IMG/VR virus record: IMGVR_UViG_3300042731_005702
Span: 1 to 47,606 of that record
Source: a virus
Length of the DNA stretch: 47,606 nt
Reading direction: 5' to 3' (one strand)
This document shows, piece after piece, positions 39,534 through 47,391 of the stretch. Each line of letters begins with the position of its first letter. Position 1 is the stretch's first letter. Both the position numbers and the translations under genes were made by a program. The notes beneath the pieces are model-generated. The model ran no database searches and had not been told where the DNA came from. It saw only the letters and a list, made by a program, of their open reading frames with translations.

Positions 39534-41292
39534 AAGCCTTTCACTACAAAATTTCTTAGGATATAGAGCCAAGACAGAGTTAGATTTCAGAGATAAAAAA
39601 ACGGTGGGGATAGTAGGAGCAAACGAAAGTGGAAAATCCTCACTGCTCCAAGCAATTCGCTATGCTCTTTACGGTAGGTCACAGGCAGAGAGGGAGGCAC
39701 AGTTATTTAATGGAAATGCAGACGGGCCGTTGTTAGTAGAGGCGAGTTTTTTGTTTGACTCGCGATTAGAGATTACTAGAGGGAGGACAAAAAAGGGAGA
39801 GCCTATTTTAAAAGTGGCTGGCATTAGTGGGTCACCTCAGCAATTACAGGAAGCAATAAATGAACGGTTAAAATTGAGCCACGAGGATTTTATAGCGCTG
39901 TCCTATTTCGTACAGAAAGACATTGATCAATTCATGTCAGAGAATAAACGTCCTTATTTCCAACGTTGGACATCTACTTTAAAAGTTTGGGAGTCCGTAC
40001 ATGTTGAAGCGAAATCCAGAGTGAGTGAGCTTGAATCGAAACGTGAAAAGTTATTCACTGCGCTTAAGCACTTTGAAAGTGAGGCTTTGACGGTAGACTT
40101 ATTAGTCTGTGAGGAAAAGGAAACGTTATTTGTTATTAAGAAGTGGAATAAACGAATAGCTGAATTGAAAAAAGAGATTCGAAAACTTGAGAGAGCATGG
40201 AAGAAACAAGCAGAGAGTAAACGGCTTAATTCAGACCTAGTGACAAACAAGAGAGCGTTAGTTGAGACTAACAAGCAAATGGGAGACTACCGAGATGCCG
40301 TAAAGGAAGTGGAGCGAGAAAAGGGGCAAGCTGAAAAGGGGATATGTCCTATCTTGCATGTTCGGTGCGGAAAGCTCAAGGATCATGAGTTATCGAGTTT
40401 AGAAAAGAGATTACAGCACGCGTTGAAACGAGCGGCTACTCATCAAGAGAAAACCGAACGTTTAAAAATAGCAATTACTAATATCGAGAAAGCTCTAGCG
40501 AGTTACAAAAAAGATATTCGGAATGATGAACATTTGATGGCATCAAAAAGAAAGTTAGAATCATACGAGAGAAATGTTAGCCATCTACTTGTAAAACTTG
40601 GGAAAATACGCGCTAGTAGGGAAAGCGCCCAACGAGCAAAAAAACAAGTGGAGGTGCTGACTGCTGCGGTTAAAACGTTGGATGTTGAGATATCAACGGC
40701 TAGATTCGTTTCGTATATGTGCGGAAACTCTGGGGTTCCTAGCGTATTGATAGAAAATGAATTGCAATTAGTAGAAAGCAAATGCAATTGGGTGCTCCAT
40801 CGGTTAGACTCGTCCAAACGTATTGTATTTAGGAGTTACAAGACTCTTGGGGGATTTGAGAAAATCTGTCCCAAATGCGGAAGCGTATCTTGGATGAAGG
40901 GGGTGTGTTTGACATGCGGATTGAAAAGGCCACATAAAGTGAAATACGAACCTACTGTGATAGTTAGGGATCAATATGGGGAACGGCCATTTTGTTTGGA
41001 AAGTGGGGGGGCGCAGACATTACAATCTTTTGCCGTGCGGTTAGCCTGTGCATTGTTTGTTGGCTCTATGCGTGGGGTACAATTAGATATGATCATGCTA
41101 GACGAGGTCTTTGCCCATTTGGATGCAGAGAATAGACAACGTCTATTAACTTTGATTGTCAGTAAATTATCGTCGGAGTTTAACTTAAGACAGCAACTCA
41201 TTGTGAGTCATCATAATGACGTAATTCATGCGGTAGAGAACATTGTGGAAGTCAGAAAAGAGAAAAGTGGTTCAATCGCCCGTTGGCTATAA
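39523..41292 (+). CDS. Rad50/SbcC-like ATPase (T4 gp46 type)
   Basis: A 589-residue SMC-like ATPase: Walker A G-A-N-E-S-G-K-S-S (32-40), long coiled coils (~155-260 and ~290-390), signature L-E-S-G-G-A-Q-T (~493) and Walker B M-I-M-L-D-E-V-F (~525). At the coil apex C275-P-I-L-H-V-R-C282 may serve as zinc hook, in wider spacing than C-x-x-C. A second zinc site C449-P-K-C...C-L-T-C465 sits in the ATPase half, which is unusual. It partners with the nuclease encoded before it. Confidence 0.9.
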   Translation: MILKSLSLQNFLGYRAKTELDFRDKKTVGIVGANESGKSSLLQAIRYALYGRSQAEREAQLFNGNADGPLLVEASFLFDSRLEITRGRTKKGEPILKVAGISGSPQQLQEAINERLKLSHEDFIALSYFVQKDIDQFMSENKRPYFQRWTSTLKVWESVHVEAKSRVSELESKREKLFTALKHFESEALTVDLLVCEEKETLFVIKKWNKRIAELKKEIRKLERAWKKQAESKRLNSDLVTNKRALVETNKQMGDYRDAVKEVEREKGQAEKGICPILHVRCGKLKDHELSSLEKRLQHALKRAATHQEKTERLKIAITNIEKALASYKKDIRNDEHLMASKRKLESYERNVSHLLVKLGKIRASRESAQRAKKQVEVLTAAVKTLDVEISTARFVSYMCGNSGVPSVLIENELQLVESKCNWVLHRLDSSKRIVFRSYKTLGGFEKICPKCGSVSWMKGVCLTCGLKRPHKVKYEPTVIVRDQYGERPFCLESGGAQTLQSFAVRLACALFVGSMRGVQLDMIMLDEVFAHLDAENRQRLLTLIVSKLSSEFNLRQQLIVSHHNDVIHAVENIVEVRKEKSGSIARWL

Positions 41293-41319
41293 TTCAAGTT
41301 AATAAGGAGAGGAAACGAA

Positions 41320-42771
41320 GTGAAAGCCGTCAAAGTTAATGAGGAAGTCACCAATAATTTGTACTGCTCAAATGAAGTTATAGAGCTAGATCCAAAGCTG
41401 ATTAAAATAGGGTGGCGGGCAAGGAAAGACTATGGGGACGTTAGTGGTCTTGCGGTATCAATCGCAACTGTTGGACAACTGCAACCCGTGGTCGTGAAAC
41501 AAAATAAAAAGGGGCAGTATGTCATAATTGCCGGGCTCCGCCGAACCAGGGCTTGTAGAAGGCTAAAGATAAACGTCAAAGCTGTAGTTGTGTCACCTGA
41601 GAATGAGTGGCACATGCTATCTATGCAGTTAGCGGAAAACGTGAAGCGAAAGGACTTTGATAAGCTTGAAGTGGGAGAGGGGCTGCAGCGGTTAAAAATT
41701 GTTTATGAGAAGGCTAATCCAGAGGCCAAGGTTGGCAAAAGTGGAGGGCCGCATAAAATTACTAAGGACGCGGTGGCTGCAAAGTTTGTGACGGGGGCAG
41801 CCGAGGCGTTGAATATTTCTGAACGCTCTGTTTATGAATTATTGAAAATTGCGGATTTGCCCGAGGAGGATAAAGAGGAAATAGATTCAGCTAAAACAAC
41901 CCGCGAGAGAAATATTAACGCTAGAAAAGCATTAGGTAAGGTTCGCAAAATTGAGAAGGAAAAGCGTTTAAAAAGGCTAGCCGCTAAGAAAAAAGAAGAG
42001 GCAAAAAAGCAGCGAGCAAAGAAGGAATCAGCAGAAAAGGAAACCACACCACAGGATGAGGAACCGGAAGTTGATGAGGTAGAGGAAAATGAAGATACGC
42101 GTGAGTCCATCGTTATTAATATCCACGCTGGTGATTGTATGCATATAATGGGCGACTATGAACCCATTATGGATTTAGTATTTACTGATCCTCCATACGG
42201 TCGGCGACGGTCAACAATACAGCGGAATGAGAGTGTATCGATTAATGAGACGATTAGTTGGGACGTTTTAGATCTTGGGTGGGTTGAGCTTGCAGCACAA
42301 ACATTAAATGAGGGAGGCAGTCTGATTTCGTTTTGCCCGCTTGAGGCTATTGGTGATTATGAACGCGCCATAGTAAAAGCCGGTCTTGAATATAAGACGG
42401 CTATCGTCTGGCATAAAACGAACCCTGGCACGGCCTACAGAAATACGTATCTTTCATCCTGTGAAGCCCTGGTGTGGGCTGTTAAAGGAAAAGAGTACTA
42501 TTTAGATCTGCCCGATGACGATAAGCAAAATTATGTCACTGGTCCAATATGTTGTGGCGAAGAGCGGTTAGATCACGCGACACAGAAACCTTTGTGGTTA
42601 ATTCAGTATATATTAGAGAGACACGGATTTGAGGGTTGCAATGTGCTTGACCCCTTTTGTGGGGTTGGTACAACTTTAGTTGGATGTAAAAAATTGGGGA
42701 TGAATGGATATGGAATAGAGATGGAAGAAGCATATATTGAAAAAGCCAAACTAAGGATAGATGCGATTTAA
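41320..42771 (+). CDS. ParB-domain DNA methyltransferase fusion
   Basis: A 483-residue protein with a GTG start and AAGGAG 10 nt upstream. Residues ~15-190 are a ParB/Spo0J nuclease-like domain (G-Q-L-Q-P-V-V-V, I-I-A-G-L-R-R-T-R-A, L-A-E-N-V-K-R-K-D) with an HTH (L-N-I-S-E-R-S-V-Y). A charged linker leads to a beta-class amino-methyltransferase with D290-P-P-Y-G, T-Q-K-P and D444-P-F-C-G-V-G-T-T. It should methylate adenine N6 or cytosine N4 in phage DNA. The target site cannot be read from the sequence. It ends directly against the next ATG. Confidence 0.9.
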   Translation: MKAVKVNEEVTNNLYCSNEVIELDPKLIKIGWRARKDYGDVSGLAVSIATVGQLQPVVVKQNKKGQYVIIAGLRRTRACRRLKINVKAVVVSPENEWHMLSMQLAENVKRKDFDKLEVGEGLQRLKIVYEKANPEAKVGKSGGPHKITKDAVAAKFVTGAAEALNISERSVYELLKIADLPEEDKEEIDSAKTTRERNINARKALGKVRKIEKEKRLKRLAAKKKEEAKKQRAKKESAEKETTPQDEEPEVDEVEENEDTRESIVINIHAGDCMHIMGDYEPIMDLVFTDPPYGRRRSTIQRNESVSINETISWDVLDLGWVELAAQTLNEGGSLISFCPLEAIGDYERAIVKAGLEYKTAIVWHKTNPGTAYRNTYLSSCEALVWAVKGKEYYLDLPDDDKQNYVTGPICCGEERLDHATQKPLWLIQYILERHGFEGCNVLDPFCGVGTTLVGCKKLGMNGYGIEMEEAYIEKAKLRIDAI

Positions 42772-43521
42772 ATGCAGTACACCAAACGAATTCGAAAAGC
42801 GATTGCTAAAGAACGTGTAAACGTAATATTGGGTCTAGATCCGTCATTGGTGGGATTTGGAGTATCAGTTTTTATAGATGGTGCATTAACACAATATAAG
42901 AGCTGGACAGATAAAAAGGGCTTGCAAAAAAAGAATCGCCATAGCCTGTGTTATATGAAGTTGCCTAGGGTAACAGAGAGTAACCGCGCCAATAGGGCGA
43001 GCATATTATTAGACTGGATAAAAGGGTATGTCGATGATTACTTGTATACAGAAATCGACGGTAAGCCAGTTAATTTATACGCAGCGATGGAGGGTTACGC
43101 ATTTAATGTGCAGTCAAGAGGCGCTAGCGATATTCACGAATTATGCGGACTGATAAAGCATTTGTTGTTTACTCACGAGGTACCATTAAGAATCTATGAT
43201 CCGCTATCCGTGAAGCTCGCATGGGCGGGAACGGGAACGGCCACTAAAGAGGATATGGTTGATGTGGCAGAGCGGCAATTTGAAATAGACCTAGAACGAG
43301 AGGAGGCAGCCGCCGAGAATATAGCCGATGCTATTTTAATTGGTGCTCTATTGCAGGTTGAGTTAGAGGTCAGGGCAGGTGTAAGATTATTGAAGGATTT
43401 GGATGAGAGTTTTAGGCGCGTGCTATTGCGGGTTACTAAAACGCAACCTGAGGCTTTAATATCTAGGAATATGTTACACGCAACATGTATTGAGACTAAT
43501 GAATTGATAATGAGTAAGTGA
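42772..43521 (+). CDS. RuvC-like Holliday junction resolvase
   Basis: The 249-residue RNase-H-fold protein has G-L-D-P-S (Asp23), M-E-G-Y-A-F (Glu107), P-L-S-V-K with G-T-A-T-K-E-D near 160, and I-A-D-A-I (Asp186), the acidic set of RuvC nucleases. It should cut branched DNA made by recombination before packaging. It starts right at the methyltransferase stop (TAA-ATG). The C-terminal ~60 residues lie beyond the catalytic core and may mediate partner binding. Confidence 0.85.
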   Translation: MQYTKRIRKAIAKERVNVILGLDPSLVGFGVSVFIDGALTQYKSWTDKKGLQKKNRHSLCYMKLPRVTESNRANRASILLDWIKGYVDDYLYTEIDGKPVNLYAAMEGYAFNVQSRGASDIHELCGLIKHLLFTHEVPLRIYDPLSVKLAWAGTGTATKEDMVDVAERQFEIDLEREEAAAENIADAILIGALLQVELEVRAGVRLLKDLDESFRRVLLRVTKTQPEALISRNMLHATCIETNELIMSK

Positions 43522-43527
43522 GCAATA

Positions 43528-43866
43528 ATGGATCATAATATACCAGTTAATAGCAGTGAGGCACCAGAAAGAATCCGATGGATTTTAGAAATTGTGATTA
43601 AGGAGTTAGTTGATCAACCAGATAAGGTAAATGTAAATCAAGTCGTATCGCAGGGGGGTAACACCTTGGTATTCACGATCCAAACGGCTATGGGTGAGGC
43701 CGGGAAAGTAATTGGAAGGCAGGGAAGGTGTGTACAAGCGCTTAGGTTGATAGTTGAGTCAATGGCAGCCAAACATAAACGTCGCGTTGTGTTAGAGATT
43801 GCGGATAGCAATAAACAACGAAAGGTTAGACGGAATAATGGTAATGAAAAGTTGGGAGCTTATTGA
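43528..43866 (+). CDS. KH-domain RNA-binding protein (KhpA-like)
   Basis: The 112-residue protein has a helical start, then a type II KH fold with the G-x-x-G loop V-I-G-R-Q-G-R-C-V-Q-A-L-R (~62-73), followed by a basic tail (K-Q-R-K-V-R-R-N-N). Bacterial KhpA binds RNA with a similar core of ~75 residues. A phage copy could act on mRNA or host RNA networks. It overlaps the amidase gene by 29 bp. Confidence 0.82.
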   Translation: MDHNIPVNSSEAPERIRWILEIVIKELVDQPDKVNVNQVVSQGGNTLVFTIQTAMGEAGKVIGRQGRCVQALRLIVESMAAKHKRRVVLEIADSNKQRKVRRNNGNEKLGAY

Positions 43867-44641
43867 ACTAGAAATTATTGAAGCTATTGCTAACAATATA
43901 ATTGTAGATAGGAGACATCGAATGCCTGCCGGTCCCGGTAGGTGGAAAACTCGAACGTCTACTCATGACATAATTGGTCAATGCATTCATCATAGCGCTG
44001 GCGTAAATGTCACAAACCCTTTCAGTGTTGCAATTTATCACACGGGACCTAATCATATTTCAGAAAATGGTTTACCTGGTATTTGTTACACCATTTGCAT
44101 CCCGGATACCGATGAATTGCCTTGGCTCACGTCGGATTTTGAGTATATCACTTCGGCACAAGGCGCACCGGATGACGTGCATCCAGGGGACGAAAACAGG
44201 CATTTGATACCTATTTTAGTAATGGGGTCATTTACGGGGCCAGGGTGTAGAGGACGGCTACTGAAACCAACTGCTAGGCAATTGAAACATCTGGCTAGAG
44301 TTACAGCATGGTTGAGCGATACTTTTGACTATGGTACTGAGGGAATATTCGGACATTATCATTTCGGTAAACCAGCTTGTCCAGGTGGTTATTTAACCGT
44401 TTGGATCGAGAACATGCGAGCAAATGGAAGACAGCTTGCATTGACTGAGGATTGGCAATACGCGTTAACACATATCATTCCTAATTGCTTGCCTAAGTAT
44501 GGGATTGATGGTCAATGGGGCAATGAAAGTAGACGGGCATTAATTGCGTTCCAAAGACAGTGTGGGTTGAGGGTAACAGGAGTCCAAGACGCGTTTACGG
44601 AATTAATGTTAATGCGTGCAATGAAAAATGTAGACAATTAA
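43838..44641 (+). CDS. N-acetylmuramoyl-L-alanine amidase endolysin
   Basis: I prefer ATG 43838 or 43844 over the upstream TTG 43799, since AAAGG lies at 43820. The product has an amidase_2 domain (first zinc ligand in I-H-H-S-A-G, last in G-H-Y-H-F-G-K-P-A-C-P-G-G) and a C-terminal peptidoglycan-binding_1 domain (G-I-D-G-Q-W-G-N-E-S-R-R-A-L...F-Q). It cuts the bond between muramic acid and stem peptide to lyse the cell. No signal peptide, so it needs a holin; the nearest candidates are at 10.2 and 11.5 kb. Confidence 0.88.
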   Translation: MVMKSWELIELEIIEAIANNIIVDRRHRMPAGPGRWKTRTSTHDIIGQCIHHSAGVNVTNPFSVAIYHTGPNHISENGLPGICYTICIPDTDELPWLTSDFEYITSAQGAPDDVHPGDENRHLIPILVMGSFTGPGCRGRLLKPTARQLKHLARVTAWLSDTFDYGTEGIFGHYHFGKPACPGGYLTVWIENMRANGRQLALTEDWQYALTHIIPNCLPKYGIDGQWGNESRRALIAFQRQCGLRVTGVQDAFTELMLMRAMKNVDN

Positions 44642-44655
44642 TGGAGGGCTATAAG

Positions 44656-45159
44656 ATGCTAATGCCGCAACGTCACAGTTTAGGACTTGATGGGTTTGTG
44701 TTAAGTGGCGAGGGATTGTCTATTGTTACCCAATTAGAGCATGTGATTAGTTCAGTAGCATGTCTAAGTGATATGAGGATAATAAACTTTACGTGTTCAT
44801 ACATTGAAGAGGATCTAAAAAAACTTTATTCTCAAGTGTTCAGGGATGAAGGTGGCGTTTCGGTTCAAGCGCTTATTAGCACGAGCCATATTTGCATTCA
44901 CTGTTGGCCTAACCGTGACTTCTTTATGTTTGATATTGTGTCTTGTAAATCCTTTTCACCTGTGGATGTGGCAAACTACTTAATCATAGGTTTAGGTGTT
45001 CGTGAGATAAAATTTTGCAAGGTGGTTGTGAGTGGTGAAGTTAATTTTGATGCAAAGAAAATTATTAGCGAGAACCCCACGTTAAAGATGAATCATACAG
45101 CTTATCGGGATACGGCAAGTAGAACAGATATTACATTTGATACTGGAAAGGAGGACTAA
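44656..45159 (+). CDS. SpeD-family pyruvoyl decarboxylase (AdoMetDC-like)
   Basis: The start is ATG 44656 with GGAGGG 7 nt upstream (167 residues). The self-processing site is S-T-S77-H-I-C-I-H82, and C97 follows in D-I-V-S-C. The spacings Ser to His (5) and Ser to Cys (20) equal those of bacterial S-adenosylmethionine decarboxylase, but the usual Glu before Ser is Thr here. Cleavage at Ser77 would make the pyruvoyl group. Some phage SpeD homologues are reported to use other substrates such as arginine or ornithine, so the substrate is open. Confidence 0.85.
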   Translation: MLMPQRHSLGLDGFVLSGEGLSIVTQLEHVISSVACLSDMRIINFTCSYIEEDLKKLYSQVFRDEGGVSVQALISTSHICIHCWPNRDFFMFDIVSCKSFSPVDVANYLIIGLGVREIKFCKVVVSGEVNFDAKKIISENPTLKMNHTAYRDTASRTDITFDTGKED

Positions 45160-45161
45160 CG

Positions 45162-45641
45162 ATGGATACCCCAAACGAAGAAAAAACGAACGTTCAGAAA
45201 CAGGATCCTAAAAACTTCCGCACCGTTTTAGAATCTATACCTAATCCAACTTCTAGAGCGCTAGTTGAATTCAAGCAATGGAAAAAAACAATCATAGACA
45301 TGATACGAAAAAAGTCATCTTTGCAGTTCTATGATGATAGCAACTATAAATTTATTCTCCCTCCGGGATTAGTTCGGTTGGTCTGGGATGTAACAATCAA
45401 TGAAAGAATTGCAGCGCAAGACGCCACACTACCAAGGCAGGAACGTATTAAAAAGGCATATGACAGTTTACAGCAGGATTTGAGCCTAGTTCAAAACCAA
45501 CGTGCTCAGTTTGAAATAGAGAAAGCAAAGGCAATTGCCGCCAAAGCTACACAGACGCCCGTAGAGGCCCCTAAAAATACCCCTGACTCGAAACATGCTG
45601 AAGAGGTTAATAACCGCCCTACGGAGCCACAGGGAGCGTAG
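45162..45641 (+). CDS. 159-aa uncharacterised protein
   Basis: GGAGGAC precedes ATG 2 nt after the SpeD-like gene. The middle is a mixed fold (L-Q-F-Y-D-D-S-N-Y-K-F), followed by a coiled-coil helix (D-L-S-L-V-Q-N-Q-R-A-Q-F-E) and a low-complexity Pro/Thr/Ala tail. A near-motif copy is embedded in codons 8-13. Could be a scaffold-like or virion accessory protein; no evidence beyond shape. Confidence 0.68.
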   Translation: MDTPNEEKTNVQKQDPKNFRTVLESIPNPTSRALVEFKQWKKTIIDMIRKKSSLQFYDDSNYKFILPPGLVRLVWDVTINERIAAQDATLPRQERIKKAYDSLQQDLSLVQNQRAQFEIEKAKAIAAKATQTPVEAPKNTPDSKHAEEVNNRPTEPQGA

Positions 45642-45644
45642 AAA

Positions 45645-46034
45645 GTGGGGTATAAGAAGAAAGTCTTACCGTGCAATAAACATGGATACCGAGTTACGAA
45701 AGATACACCACTAAAACCGCACCATGTTGAGATACTGCAAAAGATAAAATTAGCATTGTGGGAGTTAGGGGATTTGTGGCACCCAATGAGCTATTTGTTA
45801 CAAAAGCTCCCTGAGCATCCTTACCAGACGGTTATAGCGGTTTTAGACAGGTTAATAGATAATGGTGAGGTAGAGAGAATGCAATTTAGGTTTAGGTATG
45901 GGGATAAGATGTTTAGGAAAAGACGGTTTATTCGATTGCCGGATATAGAGCGATCTAGGTTAGATGAGTTATTAGGTAAAAATACATTTATGGCTGAGCA
46001 AGACGTTATCGAGTTTATAGAACAAGACAGTTGA
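45645..46034 (+). CDS. 129-aa winged-helix-like protein
   Basis: GTG start 3 nt after the preceding stop, with GGGAG upstream. Residues ~30-80 resemble a winged helix (I-K-L-A-L-W-E-L, Y-Q-T-V-I-A-V-L-D-R-L-I-D-N-G-E-V-E-R-M), with a basic wing. Probably a DNA-binding protein; it lies two genes before the terminase-like gene. Function not known. Confidence 0.68.
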   Translation: MGYKKKVLPCNKHGYRVTKDTPLKPHHVEILQKIKLALWELGDLWHPMSYLLQKLPEHPYQTVIAVLDRLIDNGEVERMQFRFRYGDKMFRKRRFIRLPDIERSRLDELLGKNTFMAEQDVIEFIEQDS

Positions 46035-46066
46035 TTAAGTTCAAATGACGTGTTATTGTATATCAC

Positions 46067-46279
46067 ATGCTAAAACAGTTCTTAATATCTGTCCTAAGAT
46101 TAGTGGATCGTCTCTGGTATGGGCACGATTTAGAACGTTCAGTTTTTAGGTTACCGTGTTACAGAAAGAAATCACGATCTGCAAAACTCCACAAACTAAA
46201 AAAAGTGTATCTACTCCCCGACCCTAAAACATCGGTAAGACAACGGTTAGTAAAACACATCGCAGAACGTGTGAAATAG
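46067..46279 (+). CDS. 70-aa very basic protein
   Basis: No ribosome site is obvious before ATG. The N-terminal ~20 residues are amphipathic (L-I-S-V-L-R-L-V-D-R-L-W) and the rest is Lys/Arg-rich. It contains a near-motif copy at 46134. It may be a small DNA-binding protein or not translated; moderate doubt. Confidence 0.5.
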   Translation: MLKQFLISVLRLVDRLWYGHDLERSVFRLPCYRKKSRSAKLHKLKKVYLLPDPKTSVRQRLVKHIAERVK

Positions 46280-46292
46280 AGGATCGTAAACG

Positions 46293-47231
46293 ATGCCCAC
46301 GAAATATAATCGTAAGTCAAAAAAGCAGCCTGCACTTCCCCCTGAAAAACGAACGGTAAGAAAGATAAAAAGGAATAGACGTACACGTAATAAGAACACT
46401 GTTGTTAAGGCCAGACAGAAACATATACTAGACCTCTATGCTAAAGGTAACACCCCTGAACAAATATCAACCCTCCTCGACATGGACATTACTCACGTTA
46501 AGAATAATATCAACATTGCTACTGACGATCTCATCAAAGGATACGCTACCCCCTCACCCCAGCAATCGTTCATTAGATATGCCACCTTCCAAATGAACAT
46601 TATAAATAAACTTCAAATGTCTTTAGAAAAAATAACCCCAGACCCAAATGCTCCCGCAACCCTTAATTACAACATTAACGCCCTTAAGACCCAATCAGAG
46701 ATCTATGATAAAGTTTTAAATAAAGGAATAGACTTCGGCGTCATCCAGTACAGAAGAGCAGATCCCGCCTCCATTACAGCCAAACCAAAAGATATCCGTA
46801 TCCAACTAAAAAGAGAAATAACCGTCCTCTCAGCCCTCTTAGATGACATTACAGATGAAACAAACTTCAGAGCTATCAAACAAGAAACCTCCTCCACAAC
46901 CACTACAATTATTCGTAAACCACTTCTGGATAAATATAATAATCCCGTTCAAGATATACCAGATTTTAGATTCAAAAAAGATGAGTTCATCCCCATCAAA
47001 CCCCCCGATACCCATTGGTCCGAACAAGAATATGAGAAACACCCCCTCCCCCTACGAAACCCCCTTATACCCTCTCTAAAAGATGAATACCTAAAAGAGA
47101 AAACAAGACAACGTACAGAAATAACCGTTCAGAATCACCCCAACCAACCCATCGAATCAACCGTAAAGTTATCAGATATCCCTGAAGAAAAACTTCAACA
47201 AATCTCCTACCTCATCCCCCCTAAAAAATAA
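46293..47231 (+). CDS. Terminase small subunit-like protein
   Basis: The 312-residue protein has a very basic N-terminus, then an HTH at ~45-75 (I-L-D-L-Y-A-K-G-N-T-P-E-Q-I-S-T-L-L-D-M-D), as in small terminase subunits that recognise the packaging site. A helical central part and a Pro-rich C-terminal ~110 residues follow. GAGG lies 9 nt before the ATG. From about 46430 the coding strand is C-rich, unlike all upstream genes, so it may be of different origin. The terminase call rests on HTH, size and basic start. Confidence 0.65.
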   Translation: MPTKYNRKSKKQPALPPEKRTVRKIKRNRRTRNKNTVVKARQKHILDLYAKGNTPEQISTLLDMDITHVKNNINIATDDLIKGYATPSPQQSFIRYATFQMNIINKLQMSLEKITPDPNAPATLNYNINALKTQSEIYDKVLNKGIDFGVIQYRRADPASITAKPKDIRIQLKREITVLSALLDDITDETNFRAIKQETSSTTTTIIRKPLLDKYNNPVQDIPDFRFKKDEFIPIKPPDTHWSEQEYEKHPLPLRNPLIPSLKDEYLKEKTRQRTEITVQNHPNQPIESTVKLSDIPEEKLQQISYLIPPKK

Positions 47232-47250
47232 TTACACATCCCTCCCCCAC

Positions 47251-47292
47251 CTAAACACCCACCACTCTTTTCTAAACACCCACCACTCTTTT
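47251..47292. repeat. 21-bp tandem repeat, 2 copies
   Basis: Two exact adjacent copies; the unit begins CTAAACACCCACC and ends ACTCTTTT. Confidence 0.85.
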
Positions 47293-47349
47293 CCCCCCCT
47301 AAACAAACAACCAATTCCTATTTACAGTTCTTATTCTAAGTTATTCTAT

Positions 47350-47391
47350 ATTATCCAAACACACTAAAAAATTATCCAAACACACTAAAAA
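47350..47391. repeat. Second 21-bp tandem repeat, 2 copies
   Basis: Two exact adjacent copies; the unit begins ATTATCCAAAC and ends ACACTAAAAA. Its sequence differs from the 47251 repeat but it has the same length. Confidence 0.85.

Noticed and set aside
44560-44655. N-terminal extension of the SpeD-like gene
   Set aside because: It overlaps the amidase C-terminal codons; GGAGGG and ATG 44656 give the normal family start.
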